DNA from: Jacaranda mimosifolia
Taxonomy: Eukaryota; Streptophyta; Magnoliopsida; Lamiales; Bignoniaceae
Assembly (NCBI GenBank): GCA_018894105.1
Contig: CM032129.1
Span: forward strand, 32,381,468 to 32,445,467
Direction of reading: 5' to 3'
Length of the DNA stretch: 64,000 bases
The notes beneath the pieces are model-generated. The model saw nothing but the letters and a program-made list of their open reading frames with translations, did not search any database and was not told the origin of the DNA. Shown here one piece after another: positions 52,675 through 64,000 of the stretch (its first letter is position 1; every line of letters starts with the position of its first letter). The position numbers were made by a program, and so were the translations under genes.

Positions 52675-54057
52675 GGGTGAATTGCATTTTACCCTCATAT
52701 GAAAATACGTGAAAATAAAAAAGAGCAAAACAATCCCATATGAAAAAATAATAGGTGATGCATTTTCTTGTGATTTTAAAAAATAGGCACATCGCCTCTC
52801 TTTTGTGATTTATTGCAATTTAACCATAATTTCAATGTATAAAGATTATACTACCCCTAATTCCTTCATATATTGTCAATTTTATTTATTTATTTTTTTT
52901 AAATATATTTTTATATATCTTTTTCATTTCCTTCATACCAATTTTTTTATTTTTAAATTTAAAAACTGTTTTTAATTTTTTTGTTTATTCATCTTTCTAA
53001 TTTATTCTTTTTTTTATTTATATATATATTATATAAAAATATAAATATAAATATATAATATATAATATAATAAACATAATATATATATATAATATAATAC
53101 ATTATAAATACATAAATATTTATGTATATATTTATACATACTATATATTACTAAATAAATATTTTATATAATAAACCCCACAAAATTTTATCTATAAAAT
53201 TTAACTAACTTTTGTTTATATCTTTTTTATTTCTAATTATTTATTTCAAAATGAATATTATATATATTTATGAAAATATATTATATTTATATACATATAT
53301 ATTTTTTATAAGATATTTATATTATATATTTATTACCATATATATGATAATATATATAATAATATATACATTATAATACATATATGATAAGATACATAAT
53401 AACATGTAGTACATATATGATAATATATATAATATTATTTAATAATCTACCCCCCAACCCACCCCCCATCCCCTCTCCCCTAACCTTACGGGCTGCCATG
53501 GCAGCATTGTGGTCAAATCCGGTCACTGGCCGCAATGGCCAGCCATGGAGGCCACCTCGTTTTTCAATTTTTTTTTTTTTAATTTTTGTTCTTAGGCGAC
53601 CATGGCGGCAATGCCGCCGCTCAAAGGAGGCGGCTGCCATGGTAGCATTCGCCGGCAGCCATGGTTGTCACTGGTGTGGTGGGGGAGGCTTGGGTGGGTT
53701 GCCGGGGTTGGGTTGTGGGTTTATATATATATATGTATATGTATAAATATGTATATGTAGGTATATATAAATATATTTTTATATTTTATATATATATATA
53801 TTTTTTAGATAGAAGTAATTTGAATCGTCAATTTTTTTCAATGAATCCAACGGTTGATATTAAGGGGCAAAATTGACATTTCATCAGCAAAAACCCTAGA
53901 ACCAACCTCACTTGCCGCACGTGATTTGCACCGCCAGTTGGAGGAGGATAATTTGCTATTTTTTAAAAAACATTAGGGGGGACATTGCTTATTGTTTTTT
54001 CATATGGGATTTTTTGGCTCTTTTTCATTTTCACATGGGGTAAAACCTAATTTACCC
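52675..54057. mobile_element. MULE-like non-autonomous element 2 (1,383 bp) upstream of the OTC pseudogene
   Basis: Opens GGGTGAATTGCATTTTACCC and closes with ACCTAATTTACCC. Perfect 10-bp target duplication GAACTTGATT (52665-52674 and 54058-54067). It repeats the layout of element 1: AT-rich left part, a GC-rich block (53450-53715) with GCTGCCATGGCAGC and GCCATGG words, AT-rich stretch, and right arm (with AATCCAACGG in both). It sits about 65 bp upstream of the OTC pseudogene ATG. Confidence 0.85.
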
Positions 54058-54189
54058 GAACTTGATTGCACTCTTGAGTCTTGACTAAGTGGCTTATAAG
54101 TATGGAAAATTGAAATTTATTTATTTATTAGGATAATTATTTAGAGAATAGTAAATGCATAAACTCAAATTAATTGATGGAAAATTAAG

Positions 54190-54521
54190 GGAGTGTTTGG
54201 TTATGTTTCCCCAAAATTAACCATACATAACTAAACATATTCTCATTTTCCCTTCAAAATGTACATTCTCCAATATATACATATGTATATTACATATACA
54301 CATAATATATATTTTATTATTATTCTAATACTAAAAATATCACTCAATTCTATTTTCACCCCAAAAGCGTAATAAAAAAATATTGATTTGACTGCTACAG
54401 TAAAAAATGTCTTCCCCAAAATATAAACAAACATACAAAAAAAAAACTTTCACATTCTCCAATAATTCATTAGCCCAAAATACATAATAAAATCAAACAA
54501 AAAATATAACCAAACATTCCC
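54190..54521. mobile_element. Tourist-like MITE (332 bp)
   Basis: Opens GGGAGTGTTTGGTTATGTTT and closes AAAATATAACCAAACATTCCC; TAA on both sides (54187-54189, 54522-54524). Interior blocks TTGACTGCTACAGTAAAAAA and CTTTCACATTCTCCAATAAT match the 9.7- and 59.6-kb copies. Confidence 0.8.
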
Positions 54522-54659
54522 TAAATTTAGAGATCCACAACCAGTTACTTTTGTCTATTGAAAATGTTTTCGCGAGGGCCTTCCATTGATTAAATGAAAA
54601 TTTCATATTATTAAAACAACAAAAATCTCAAAACCTTAAAGTTGTAAATTTTGAGTTTT

Positions 54660-54885
54660 TTTTTGGAGAGAGTATCCTTTGCAACAATCTATAGATCCAA
54701 TTATCAAATCAAGAAGATCATCAATCAATAGAATACGAATATCAAATCAACTAAGATGGAAGTACAAACTCCACAAGATCACAACCAAGAGGCACACAAA
54801 GACTCTCATTTGAGTTGAACACGAGACCTCCCACATAATAGGGGAGACTTGATGTCACTGGGTTACAAGCCACTCGACTAAATTT
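54660..54885 (-). mobile_element. tRNA-derived SINE, copy 3
   Basis: Minus strand: GAGTGGCTTGTAACCCAGTG (A-box region), then GGGAGGTCTCGTGTTCAACTC (B-box-like), then GGAGTTTGTACTTCCATCTT and TATTCTATTGATTGATGATC. The same block order as 32698-32918, better preserved. Confidence 0.65.
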
Positions 54886-55215
54886 TGAGTTATATGTCTT
54901 AATTTATGCCAATTTAGGTTTGTGCCTACAATTTTTTGACGATAATAATCATTTGTATGCTTTTGAGTTATATGTCTTAATTTATGCCAATTCGGGGGAC
55001 TTCGCACCTTTATCTTGAATCAAACGCCAAAAATATATGGATTATGCAAAAAACGCCTTGAACGTCATGGATCTCCTTTGAATTTGATTTGAATAGAATA
55101 ACGCTAATTCAAGGGCTTCGCACCTTAATTTCGAATTAAACGCCAATAATATATGGATTCCGTAGAGAACGCCTTGAACGCAGTGTATCTCCTTGAATAT
55201 TGCTGGACTCCTTCA
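54883..55215. repeat. Nested short tandem duplications
   Basis: TTTTGAGTTATATGTCTTAA occurs at 54883 and 54961 (78 bp apart). CTTCGCACCTT with following ATATATGGATT and GCCTTGAACG occurs from 55000 and again from 55116 (116 bp apart). Confidence 0.75.
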
Positions 55216-56130
55216 AAGCTCCTTTCACTTGCTGGAATTTGTGTTGTGTGTTGAATGAGCCTTGGTCGCCCCCTTTATATAGTTGCTTGATGAGAGACTT
55301 ACAGATTGGCTTGAACTTCTTCTGATAGTTATCTCTTTGATAAAATAATATCAAATATCAAGAGATAATATCAGATATATTTGATTTGATAATATCTAAC
55401 ATCAAAAGATAATATCAATATCAAATATTTTTGATTTGATTGGTTCATAGATACAGACACTCCATCTTTGACACATGTCAATGCTTGATTTGAATATAAA
55501 ATAAATACTAAACTATTAATTAAAATTAACTATTTATCTTTTGGAATTAAATTTAATATATACCAAAATTTAAATAGAAAATTTTAAATTAATATTTAAT
55601 ATATTATTTTACATGTGTCATTTCTCAATTGGACAAAAAAATTGACATGTCTACAAATACATTTATATCAATTGGGCTTAAGTTAAAAGAGACATAGAAC
55701 TTGTTATAAATTCTTTAATTTCATCGATAATGCACCTGCCGAAATTAGTGTAGTCAATTATGTCTTTACCTAACAACTACTTATCTATTTTTTCGTTTTG
55801 TTATAAGATTCTTTTTCTTCGTAAGTCATTTTTAGCTCTTTAAAAGAATTTGTATAATTACGTCAGGATTTTCAAAAAGAATTGACCATAATTTTAAACA
55901 TGTTCTTTTCATAATTATTTTAATTAAGATGAGATAGACAAGATCAACGCTTAAATTGACATAATTGCGTAACTATAATAATATTTATACTTTAAATAGT
56001 TGAGTTTTACCAAACTTAAACAAAACTTTTACTTCTTAAAAGTCCAACCCAAGGTGATCAACATTTCAATTTCAATCACCTGAAGACTAAAAACCTTAAA
56101 TGCAACATAACAACAACACGGGATCATAAC
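55216..56130. other. AT-rich spacer and DUF642 3' flank
   Basis: AATATC/GATATT-rich region 55340-55435 with repeated ATAATATCA phrases. No gene seen. The part near 56130 is the 3' UTR of the minus-strand DUF642 gene. Confidence 0.45.
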
Positions 56131-59100
56131 CTAAACCCGAACCACAACCAGCAACTGGTAAAACAAACACAAGATCAATCCCACTCCGAAACCCCCGAGC
56201 CTAATTCTGATCGACCCCGACTGCTCGACTCTTACATCATCGACCACCGGACCACATAAGGAGCTCATATCATCAGTCCTCGTATTGTAATACACGCTGT
56301 AGAAGGCAACACGGGTCCTCTCAGCCTTGGCGGTGAAGTTGACATTTGCTGTCTGAAAAGTGGAATTTGAATTGGGAGTGTAGTGTATGTTTTGAGCCTG
56401 ATCGCCAGCGAAGGCCATGACGGCCAGGGGCCGCTTGCAGGCGTCCCCGGCGTGGCCCAGCGAAAACGTCAACCTGTAAGGCTTGTTTGGCTTCGTTTCC
56501 ACCATTTGTGAGATTATGCCTTCCTTCCCGGAGAGCAATTCAACGGCCCGTTTGCCTCCGGGGATGGAGAAATGGTAGGAATCGATGTAACGGACAGCTC
56601 TGTTGGATTCGACAATCCAACCAGGCAACGAGGATGTGTCTTCATCGAGATTGGTCGGAAGAAGTACGCCGAGAGATTCGTTTCTGAACATCCATGGGCC
56701 TTCTTCGAAATCTCCATTCAAAACTGCATTATCTGCATTTGAATCGAACTCAAGAACTGATTAGCAAATCGAAACCGTAAACAGATCTTCAAGAATTTGA
56801 AAAATGGAACCTAATTAACCTTTGAGCTTATCCGGCACGAAGAGCTTTTTGACGGCGATGTCATCAATAATGGGCCCACAAGTGGGGTCATCCTCCATGC
56901 CGGGATTTCTGAACACTACCCTGGCATCATCCTCCGCCGCCTGGAACGCCCACGCGTAGGAATCCCAGCCCTGAACGCTATACAGAGTCTGCAGATCAAT
57001 GGTTTGTGAGGCAGGGGGAACAGACACGTTGAGTGACTCTAGCTGCGCGCACGTGCGGGCGGCGCTGAACGTGACGGAGTAGAGGACGCCTTTCTCCACC
57101 TTGATTTCCTGGCTGATCTCGGCGTCGTTCCCCAGGCGTACCGCGTGTGCACCCTGTGGTACGATGAGGATCATCCCACCCTGTTTCTGCCCCGATTCCA
57201 CCACCTCCACTGTGCCGTTGGTTTTCCAGCCGGGGATGCCGGGGCCATCGGAAATTCCGCCGTCTGAAGAGAAGCCGCCGGATGGAGGGGTCTCGAAGTC
57301 ACCATTCACAAGTGGCCCTGCAATTAGTAACAGTTAAAGGTGGTGAAAATGCAAAATTAGTTGCCAAATAATTGGATTAAGGCTGGCCCACGGCTGAACT
57401 GAAATTTGGACCCTAGCAAAGGACAAATGGACTTTCGGCGAGATTGATTTTCCACAATGGGAGCCCACGGCCCAATAACCCATAAAACAGCCATAGTCCC
57501 AATCCTATCATATTGTGAAAAATCAAAGATCTTGGTCCCACTGTTCGAAAAATCGGATCATTGAACCAAAAATTTTATCAGTTCATCATTCACTTGTTCA
57601 ATTATTGGTCAAATCATAATTGAACCACAACTGAATCGTGATGTCATAATTATATAATATATATTATATATTTTATATATTACTTAAAAATTAATAAAAT
57701 ACCAAACATAAAACATAAAGAATCTAAATTATATTGTTCAATTTCATAAATTAGAATTTTTTGGAAGAGATAACTAAGGGCACAAAATTGGATAAAGGAT
57801 TAAAGGTTGCTACCTTCTAGTAGGATTTAAAAATTAAAATGTTAGATTTGATTTGAAGCTTTTATTTTATAAATCTATATGAGTGATTTTAGACTTTTAC
57901 CTTTTTAAGATGTATCTTAGCTTTGAAGGTCCACATTAGGCCAAAAAAAATTAAAAAAAAAAAGAACTGGTCCGATCTTGCACAAATAGTGAATGATTCA
58001 AATGTCGTCGGTTTAAATGGTTTCCACAAAATAAGATAGATTTTCTTTGTTTATCGATTTTTATTCAAAATCGAACTGGTTCATAGGACGATCAATGGTT
58101 CGACCAGTCCAGCCCCTTTTTTAAACAATGCTTGGTCCTATCAGCGCATAGAAATCGACCCATCATGCTCCTTGCTTTAGGGGCATTTTTAATTATTATA
58201 GCAACCCATGATTTACTATTTATGGGAGAGAATCATCGAGTGGTCGATTGATCCACTGAAAAATTATTCTTATACTATTTGAAATTTATATAATAAATTT
58301 TTGATATGCATATATATGAAAGATAAACAAACCTGAAAGGGTAGGAATAAATGTTTAGATATACTAGCGAATGTGGCACATTTCATTGGTGCATCAAAAA
58401 TTTTGTAGTAATATTTATTTATTTTTTTACACAATACTACTTTTTAAATATTTTAAATATATTTATTTAATTATGGAAAGATGAATTGTAAATGATAATT
58501 ATGCATAAATTACAGTTATAAAGAGTAGAAAATAAAAACAAAGACATTTTAAGTACATCACTCGAAAATACATAAAAATATTTTATAATTAATATAGATA
58601 AATGAACTAAATATTTCCTTACAAAATGATAAATTATACGCTAAAGCTTGTACTAAAATAAAAAAAAATCAAAATATCAACATAATATGACGTTAATATA
58701 TTTTTATATGCTTCACAATTCAAGAGTATTATATTATTATTCATGTATGGTTTCATAACTCGGTGTACCAATCCTACGGCTAAATTTTTTTCCAGGGGGC
58801 CCCAATCACCAACAATCAAATAAAAACTGGTGGGCCAACGATATTGAACGCGTGAAGACTGTAATCATTACAGACTCCAGAGTTTGTACTGCTGTTACTA
58901 CCAGTAGAGACTCCTCCTAGCTCAAACATAACTGCAGATACTCTCGAAGAACCAGAGGAACAATGTCTTAAACTCTAGTCTCTAGACCCCTTTTCTTCAC
59001 AGAGATTCATCTAATGTTATTAACGTTTTCATCGGAAACCGGCAGATCTTTCCGATGTGCCATGTTAATATAATGAAACAAGGTTGAAATAACTCTAGAA

Positions 59101-59414
59101 ATTAGACCAAGTGGCGATAATGTGGAGATTTGGATTTGATCCATTGCATTGGCCAGCGAAGGCAAATTTGTCTATGTACATTATACTTCGTCGAGTTTCA
59201 GAAATGAAAAAATTCAGAAGGATTGAGTCATACATGTCAGATCCCAGACATAATATCTGAAAAATCCCAGAAAGAACGTATGATGTAAGAAAACAAGGAG
59301 GGGGAGAGAGAGAGAGAGAGAGAGAGTACCGTCTTCAACTACTGAAGCAGCAGAGGAAGCCAAGAGAAACACCAACACGAAGATCCATTTGCATTTTCCT
59401 GAGCTCCAAACCAT
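56131..59414 (-). CDS. DUF642 cell-wall protein, GPI-anchored type (At1g29980/At2g34510-like)
   Basis: Three exons on the minus strand: 59330-59414, 56820-57317, 56131-56732. They encode 394 residues. A signal peptide covers about residues 9-25 (hydrophobic IFVLVFLLASSAA). Two galactose-binding-like domains follow, each opening with NGDFE (NGDFETPP and NGDFEEGP), with PGW, NPGMEDDPTCGPIIDD and SSLCGPVVDDV as paired landmarks. The last ~22 residues are hydrophobic (after RIRLGG), consistent with a GPI-anchor signal, as in one DUF642 subgroup. These seed-plant proteins bind wall polysaccharides and can affect pectin methylesterase activity; the exact role here is inferred. Intron 1 is 2.0 kb and carries a hAT-type element; exon 1 ends in a (GA)n-flanked donor. 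Confidence 0.93.
57539..58130. mobile_element. Non-autonomous hAT-like element in DUF642 intron 1 (592 bp)
   Basis: Opens CACTGTTCGAAAAATCGG and closes with TTTTTTAAACAATG; the ends fit an inverted CAYTGTT. A perfect 8-bp target duplication CTTGGTCC flanks it (57531-57538 and 58131-58138). The interior has GGTTCAA/TTGAACC words and an AT-rich centre; a related fragment lies at 39.8-40.2 kb. Confidence 0.8.
59302..59326. repeat. (GA)n microsatellite at the DUF642 exon 1 donor
   Basis: A run of about twelve GA units whose end (GTACTCTCTC on the minus strand) forms the donor of intron 1. Confidence 0.85.
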
Positions 59415-59622
59415 CTTTAATGCCAAATGCTCCCTTATTCTCTTTCTCTCTCTCTTTCAGTGTGAGTGAATGTGTGTCGGAGAGCAGAGGGAATACTGTT
59501 CTACAGTGGGATCAGAACACGTTCAGAGTGAGGGCGTGGGGTGGGTGGTGCGAGTAAATGATAGGAGGGAAAAGACACGGGAATTGTCCCTTTTATCGAA
59601 GATCTCCACTGTGTGAAAAAAT

Positions 59623-60580
59623 GCAAGGCTTTGTTTGGTTATATTTTCCGAAACAACATTATTTTAGAAAAACAAAATCAAATATATCTTCATTTTTTCT
59701 TCAAAACACATATTTTTTAATATATATATTTTATTATTTTAATATTAAAATAATCATTCAATTCCATTTTTAAATCAAAAATCCAACAAAAAAATATTAA
59801 TTTGACTACTACAGTAAAAAATATCTTCCTCAAAACATTAACAAACATACCAAAAAATAACTTTCACATTCTTCAATAATTCATTCTTCCAAAACACATA
59901 ATAAAATCAAACAAAAAATATAACCAACCACAACCCAAATGCAAGGCTTTGTTTGGTTATATTTTCCAAAACAACATTATTTTAGAAAAACAAAATCAAA
60001 TATATCTTTATTTTTTCTTCAAAACACACATTTTTTAATATATATATATTTTATTATTTTAATATTAAAATAATCATTCAATTCCATTTTTAAATCAAAA
60101 ATCCAACAAAAAAAATATTAATTTGACTACTACAGTAAAACATGTCTTCCTCAAAACATTAACAAACATACCAAAAAATAACTTTCACATTCTCCAATAA
60201 TTCATTCTTCCAAAACACATAATAAAATCAAACAAAAAATATAACCAACCACAACCCAAATGCAAGGCTTTGTTTGGTTATATTTTCCAAAACAACATTA
60301 TTTTAGAAAAACAAAATCAAATATATCTTTATTTTTTCTTCAAAACACACATTTTTTAATATATATATATATATTTATTATTTTAATATTAAAATAATTA
60401 TTCAATTCCATTTTTACCTCAAAAATCCAACAAAAAAATATTAATTTGACTACTACAGTAAAAAATGTCTTCCTCAAAATATTAACAAACATACCAAAAA
60501 ATAACTTTCACATTCTCCAATAATTCATTCTTCCAAAACACATAATAAAATCAAACAAAAAATATAACCAACCACAACCC
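59623..60580. repeat. Tandem array of three Tourist-like MITE copies
   Basis: Units begin ATGCAAGGCTTTGTTTGG at 59621, 59939 and 60260 (periods 318 and 321 bp) and each ends ATATAACCAACCACAACCC followed by AAATG. Each unit has its own inverted ends (GGCTTTGTTTGGTTATATTTT against GGGTTGTGGTTGGTTATATTTT). The three copies are nearly identical, so the amplification is recent compared with the lone copies elsewhere in the window. Confidence 0.85.
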
Positions 60581-61083
60581 AAATGTTTCTCATTACATTT
60601 TTCATTACATCGATTTGCACTAATTAATGTTCTACTCAATTGTATGGGCCGTGGGGTCATCCGCCGCATAGGAAAGATTAAAGTATTAAAAAAGTACTGG
60701 GGTCTTATTCAATTTGCTTGGGGAAAAAAGTCTATCACTCTATCCAATCCCGATGTTTAAATTTAATATCTAACGCCGTAACTTAACATATCTATTTATT
60801 TTGTTTGTCTGAATTGAGGTCACTATAAATATCAATAATTATAATAAGATAAAGTGATGTGATGCAATTTAAATTAGTCCTCCGATAAAACCTAAATGAA
60901 AATTAAGAAAATACATATATTTGAAGAAAGAAATTCTAAAAAAAAAAATTAAAGAGAATGCCGGTAGAATATTATTTTATTGTTGAAAAATCAATCACCT
61001 GTTTTTATATAAAGTTATAAATAATGTAATATCGAGGGTTAGAAACTCCCCTCCCTCCCCCCAGTCAGTCTTTCCCTTCATTA

Positions 61084-61801
61084 AGAGGCTTTATGCTTTT
61101 ATTTTTTGGAGGCATTTTCATTTTCTGGTGAAACAAAATAGTAAAAAAATAATTATAAATGTATTTTAAAAAATGAAATAATGTTTGAAAGTTTTGTTTA
61201 AAATGTAATGATTATGTAAGATTAAAAATAAATTGTATTTAGAAAACGTAGTGTTTTGTATTAAAAGTCGTGCAAATGTGAATAAGAAAAAAAGAAAAGT
61301 GAAAATGGAGAGAGAGTGTAATAGTGCGTTTGGAAAAATGTGTTGAAAATAAAAATATTTGTAAAAATAGAGAAAAAGTTGACAACTTTATGTTTTCATT
61401 TCCAAGCCCCATTTTCATTTTTTTGTGAGAATGAAAATTGAAAACAAACACTTTCTCACAACTATTTTAAAAAAAAATACATATTTTCTTCCCAAAACTC
61501 TTTCTAAGCCTACCTTATCATCCTATTACACATCAATCAAATTCAAATTTAATTTGGCATAAAGTACCAACTATTATTTTTAAATTAATAATATCTACAT
61601 ATATTTTAAAAAATAAATCTTTTTAAACATAAAAATGTATAAATTAACCTACTTTTCAATCATATAACCTATTCCAATCATTACTTTCCAACATTTCATC
61701 CAAATACATCTAAATTTTTATTTTTATTTCATAACTAATTTTTCAATTTTTAAAATTGATTGAAAATAAAAATGACCTTTGAAAATAAAACCAAACGAGC
61801 T
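61084..61801. mobile_element. Possible longer Tourist-like element
   Basis: TAA then GAGGCTTTATGC at the left and AATAAAACCAAACGAGCTG then TAA at the right, about 718 bp. The right end clearly belongs to the family; the left end is weaker. It may be two overlapping elements. Confidence 0.4.
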
Positions 61802-61849
61802 GTAAGCTTCCTCTTGTTATGGACTTGGGCCAACCAGCATGGTTGGCAT

Positions 61850-62296
61850 TAGGGGTGTAAATGAGATGAGACTATTCGCGAACAGTTTGGGCTCGGCTCG
61901 ATAAAAGCTCGAATTCGGCTCGAACTTAAACGAGCCGAGCCTAGCCGAGCCGAGCCGAGCCCAAGCTCGCCAGTCAAACAGGTCGAGCCAAGCTCAATAG
62001 TATTCGACTCGACAGGCTCGTGAGCCTAAACGAGCTTTTTATTATATATATATATTTTATATAATAATAATAATAATAATATGATGTTTATTATTATAAA
62101 TTTTATTTCAAGCTTAAACGGGTTCGAGCTCATTCGAGCTTATACGAATCGAGCCTTATCAAATTAGAGCAATTTCATCCAAATTTATACGAATCGAACC
62201 TTAATGAGCCGAGCCGAGCCTGAGCCCGAGTCTATTCTGACGAGCCGAGCTCAAGCCTAGCAGGCTCGGGCTCAGCTCGGCCCGTTTACACCCGTA
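61850..62296. mobile_element. Non-autonomous hAT-like element (447 bp)
   Basis: Ends TAGGGGTGTAAATGAG and (inverted) CCCGTTTACACCCGTA, flanked by a perfect 8-bp duplication GTTGGCAT (61842-61849, 62297-62304). The interior is packed with GAGCCGAGCC and GGCTCG words. Same family as 25184-25720. Confidence 0.87.
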
Positions 62297-62555
62297 GTTG
62301 GCATTATTGCTCATGCATCACCCCGTACGTATTTTACTCTCTTTAATATGCTACCTGCACTTTTTCTCTTCCATCTTTCTATTGATTTAAATTTCCAAAA
62401 GTTTTTACTGAAAACTTTCAACAACTCTAACTAATATTGTTGATTTTATATCTGGAACCCATCATACCCATCTCAATCACATGTACAAATTGAGGTAAAT
62501 GATTAGATAAAAATAAATAGATTGATTTGGATGAATCTATTTACTTGGACTTTAA

Positions 62556-62860
62556 TGGCCTGTTTGGTTTCATTTTCAAAGCTCATTTTTATATTTTTTA
62601 CTATTTTAAAAATAAAACAGATTTTTTTTTACACATTTTCACTTAATATTATTTTTATTTCTATTTTCAAAACACATTTTTCAATAACTTATATATATTT
62701 TTTCTCTATTATATTATTTCTATCTTTCTTCACATACAGTATATAAAAACCAATATAATCATTCTATTCAAATACAAGCTTATATTTACTAACTAACTTT
62801 TTAAAATTTTAGAAATAATAGAAATAAAAATTAAAAATAAAAATAAAACCAAACGGGCAG
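62556..62860. mobile_element. Tourist-like MITE, left member of an adjacent pair
   Basis: Opens TGGCCTGTTTGGTTTCATTT and closes AATAAAACCAAACGGGCAG. Target TAA lies at 62553-62555 and 62861-62863. Confidence 0.8.
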
Positions 62861-62863
62861 TAA

Positions 62864-63184
62864 GAGCCTGTTTGGTTTTATTTCCAAACTCCCTTTCCAC
62901 AAATTTTAATATTTCAGAAATAGAAATCATCACTTTTTAAAAAATTTCACCCAACATAATTTTAATTTTCATTTTCAAAATACATTCTCCAATAACCTAT
63001 ATATCTTTTCCCAATAACTTATATATCTTCTCTCTCTATTTCATTATTTCTATCTCTCTCCACCTACAACCTACATAATCATTACATTTCCAAATATTTC
63101 ATTCAAATATATTTCCATTTTCACATCACATCACATAATTAATTCTCATCATTTCTAAAATGATGAAAATAACCAAACAGGCCC
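62864..63184. mobile_element. Tourist-like MITE, right member of an adjacent pair
   Basis: Opens GAGCCTGTTTGGTTTTATTT and closes ATAACCAAACAGGCCC. Target TAA lies at 62861-62863 (shared with the left member) and 63185-63187. Confidence 0.8.
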
Positions 63185-63286
63185 TAAATCGTTTGATTTG
63201 GATTTTCACAATCTACGAGGCCGAGGGCAAAGTTCTGTCAACTACAGTCAAAAGTTGAATTTTGCTACCTAAATGTGCAATTTTTT

Positions 63287-63310
63287 CACACACACACACA
63301 CACACACACA
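63287..63310. repeat. (CA)n microsatellite
   Basis: Twelve uninterrupted CA units just downstream of the MITE pair. Confidence 0.9.
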
Positions 63311-63706
63311 AACCCCAAAAGAAAAAATAAAGAAAAAAAGAAAAAGTAACGCCTCGATATTGCTCACAACGAGGATTTTCCCTTTTTCTGTATTTTATTC
63401 CACGAAATTAGTCAAACAAAGCATAGGGATTAGGGAATCTGTTTTTTCATATTTTTCAACTTTGATGAGTAGTGCCCACAATTTCCCTCCATAATGTGAA
63501 TAGAACAATATCTATTTTGATCAAAAGCCATCATGATGAATCGCTTTATCTTTTCTATAAAATGATATATAATTCATGCAAGATTATGATTCGAAACTTG
63601 TTTAGGTTACATTAGGTAACAAAAATTGGTTGCCCAAGTTTGATGCTTTTGTGTTTGGATATGGGTTGTTCTTAAAAAAATGTCTAATTATGCGTAAAAC
63701 ACTGAG

Positions 63707-63972
63707 GGCTAGTTTGATTGGATTTTTAAGTTATTTTACGATTATTTATCATTAATAATCTGTGTGATTTTTTATTATTATAATATGAATTGGTTGGTAT
63801 AATAAATAAATTCATGGGAGGTAGTATGTTAATTTATCATGAAAATTGCATAGATAAACGCTGTCTTTTGGTATTCATACGAGCCTAGGTATTTATTATC
63901 ACTCCAATCAAATAAATGATAAAATGGGATGAAAACACTATATCTCACCTAATCATTCAAACCAAACTAGCC
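63707..63972. mobile_element. Short inverted-repeat element (MITE-like, ~266 bp)
   Basis: GGCTAGTTTGATTGGATTTT at the left is mirrored by ATCATTCAAACCAAACTAGCC at the right. The interior is AT-rich. The target duplication is not certain (flanks GAG and TTA). Confidence 0.6.
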
Positions 63973-64000
63973 TTAATTCACTAATTTATGCTCTAGTTAT

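Noticed and set aside
53384..53746. 120-codon frame in MULE-like element 2
   Set aside because: Same reason: it runs from AT-rich repeat into the GC block with no family similarity.

Overview
This window is nuclear DNA of a flowering plant, almost certainly a eudicot. The genes have many short GT-AG introns, AT-rich spacers and plant-specific members (plastid-targeted KAS I, CYP710A, PR-10, an arabinogalactan peptide, a DUF642 wall protein). Spacers are full of Tourist-like and hAT-like MITEs, tRNA-derived SINEs and MULE-like elements. The species cannot be named from sequence alone. I rebuilt exons by hand from reading frame, splice signals and family conservation; every exon set given for an intact gene keeps frame from ATG to stop.

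Layout. 0-25 kb is gene-rich. On the plus strand lie PIG-L (GPI-anchor synthesis, 10 exons), a nuclear Ycf23/DUF561 protein (9 exons), plastid KAS I (7 exons), MCM3 (16 exons), a U6atac snRNA gene with its own USE/TATA promoter, and a two-exon PR-10 gene. A minus-strand arabinogalactan peptide and a plus-strand tRNA-Arg(ACG) follow. 25-33 kb holds a minus-strand four-exon cytochrome b561 protein with a MITE in intron 2 and a minus-strand RPL18a (eL20) gene with a telo-box/site II promoter. 33-40.7 kb is a repeat-rich gene desert (SINEs, tandem repeats, a hAT-like fragment). At 40.8-42.3 kb is an intronless minus-strand CYP710A sterol C-22 desaturase gene.

42.5-56 kb is mostly transposon territory. 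A 3.1-kb TG...CA element with a 5-bp target duplication and an internal 193-bp repeat array sits inside an older LTR-like sequence. A decayed ornithine carbamoyltransferase gene (minus strand) has one 1.8-kb MULE-like element inside exon 2 and a related 1.4-kb element just upstream of its start codon, each with a perfect 10-bp target duplication. 56-59.5 kb is a three-exon DUF642 gene (minus) with a hAT-type element in intron 1. 59.6-64 kb is spacer with a three-unit tandem array of one MITE, a hAT element, and two MITEs abutting on one shared TAA.

The genes are independent nuclear genes, not an operon. Several are housekeeping: replication (MCM3), translation (RPL18a, tRNA-Arg), fatty acid synthesis (KAS I), minor splicing (U6atac), GPI synthesis (PIG-L). 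I found no evidence of a new multi-gene system. The most informative observations are the U6atac gene, the nested OTC pseudogene/MULE locus, and the transposon architectures.
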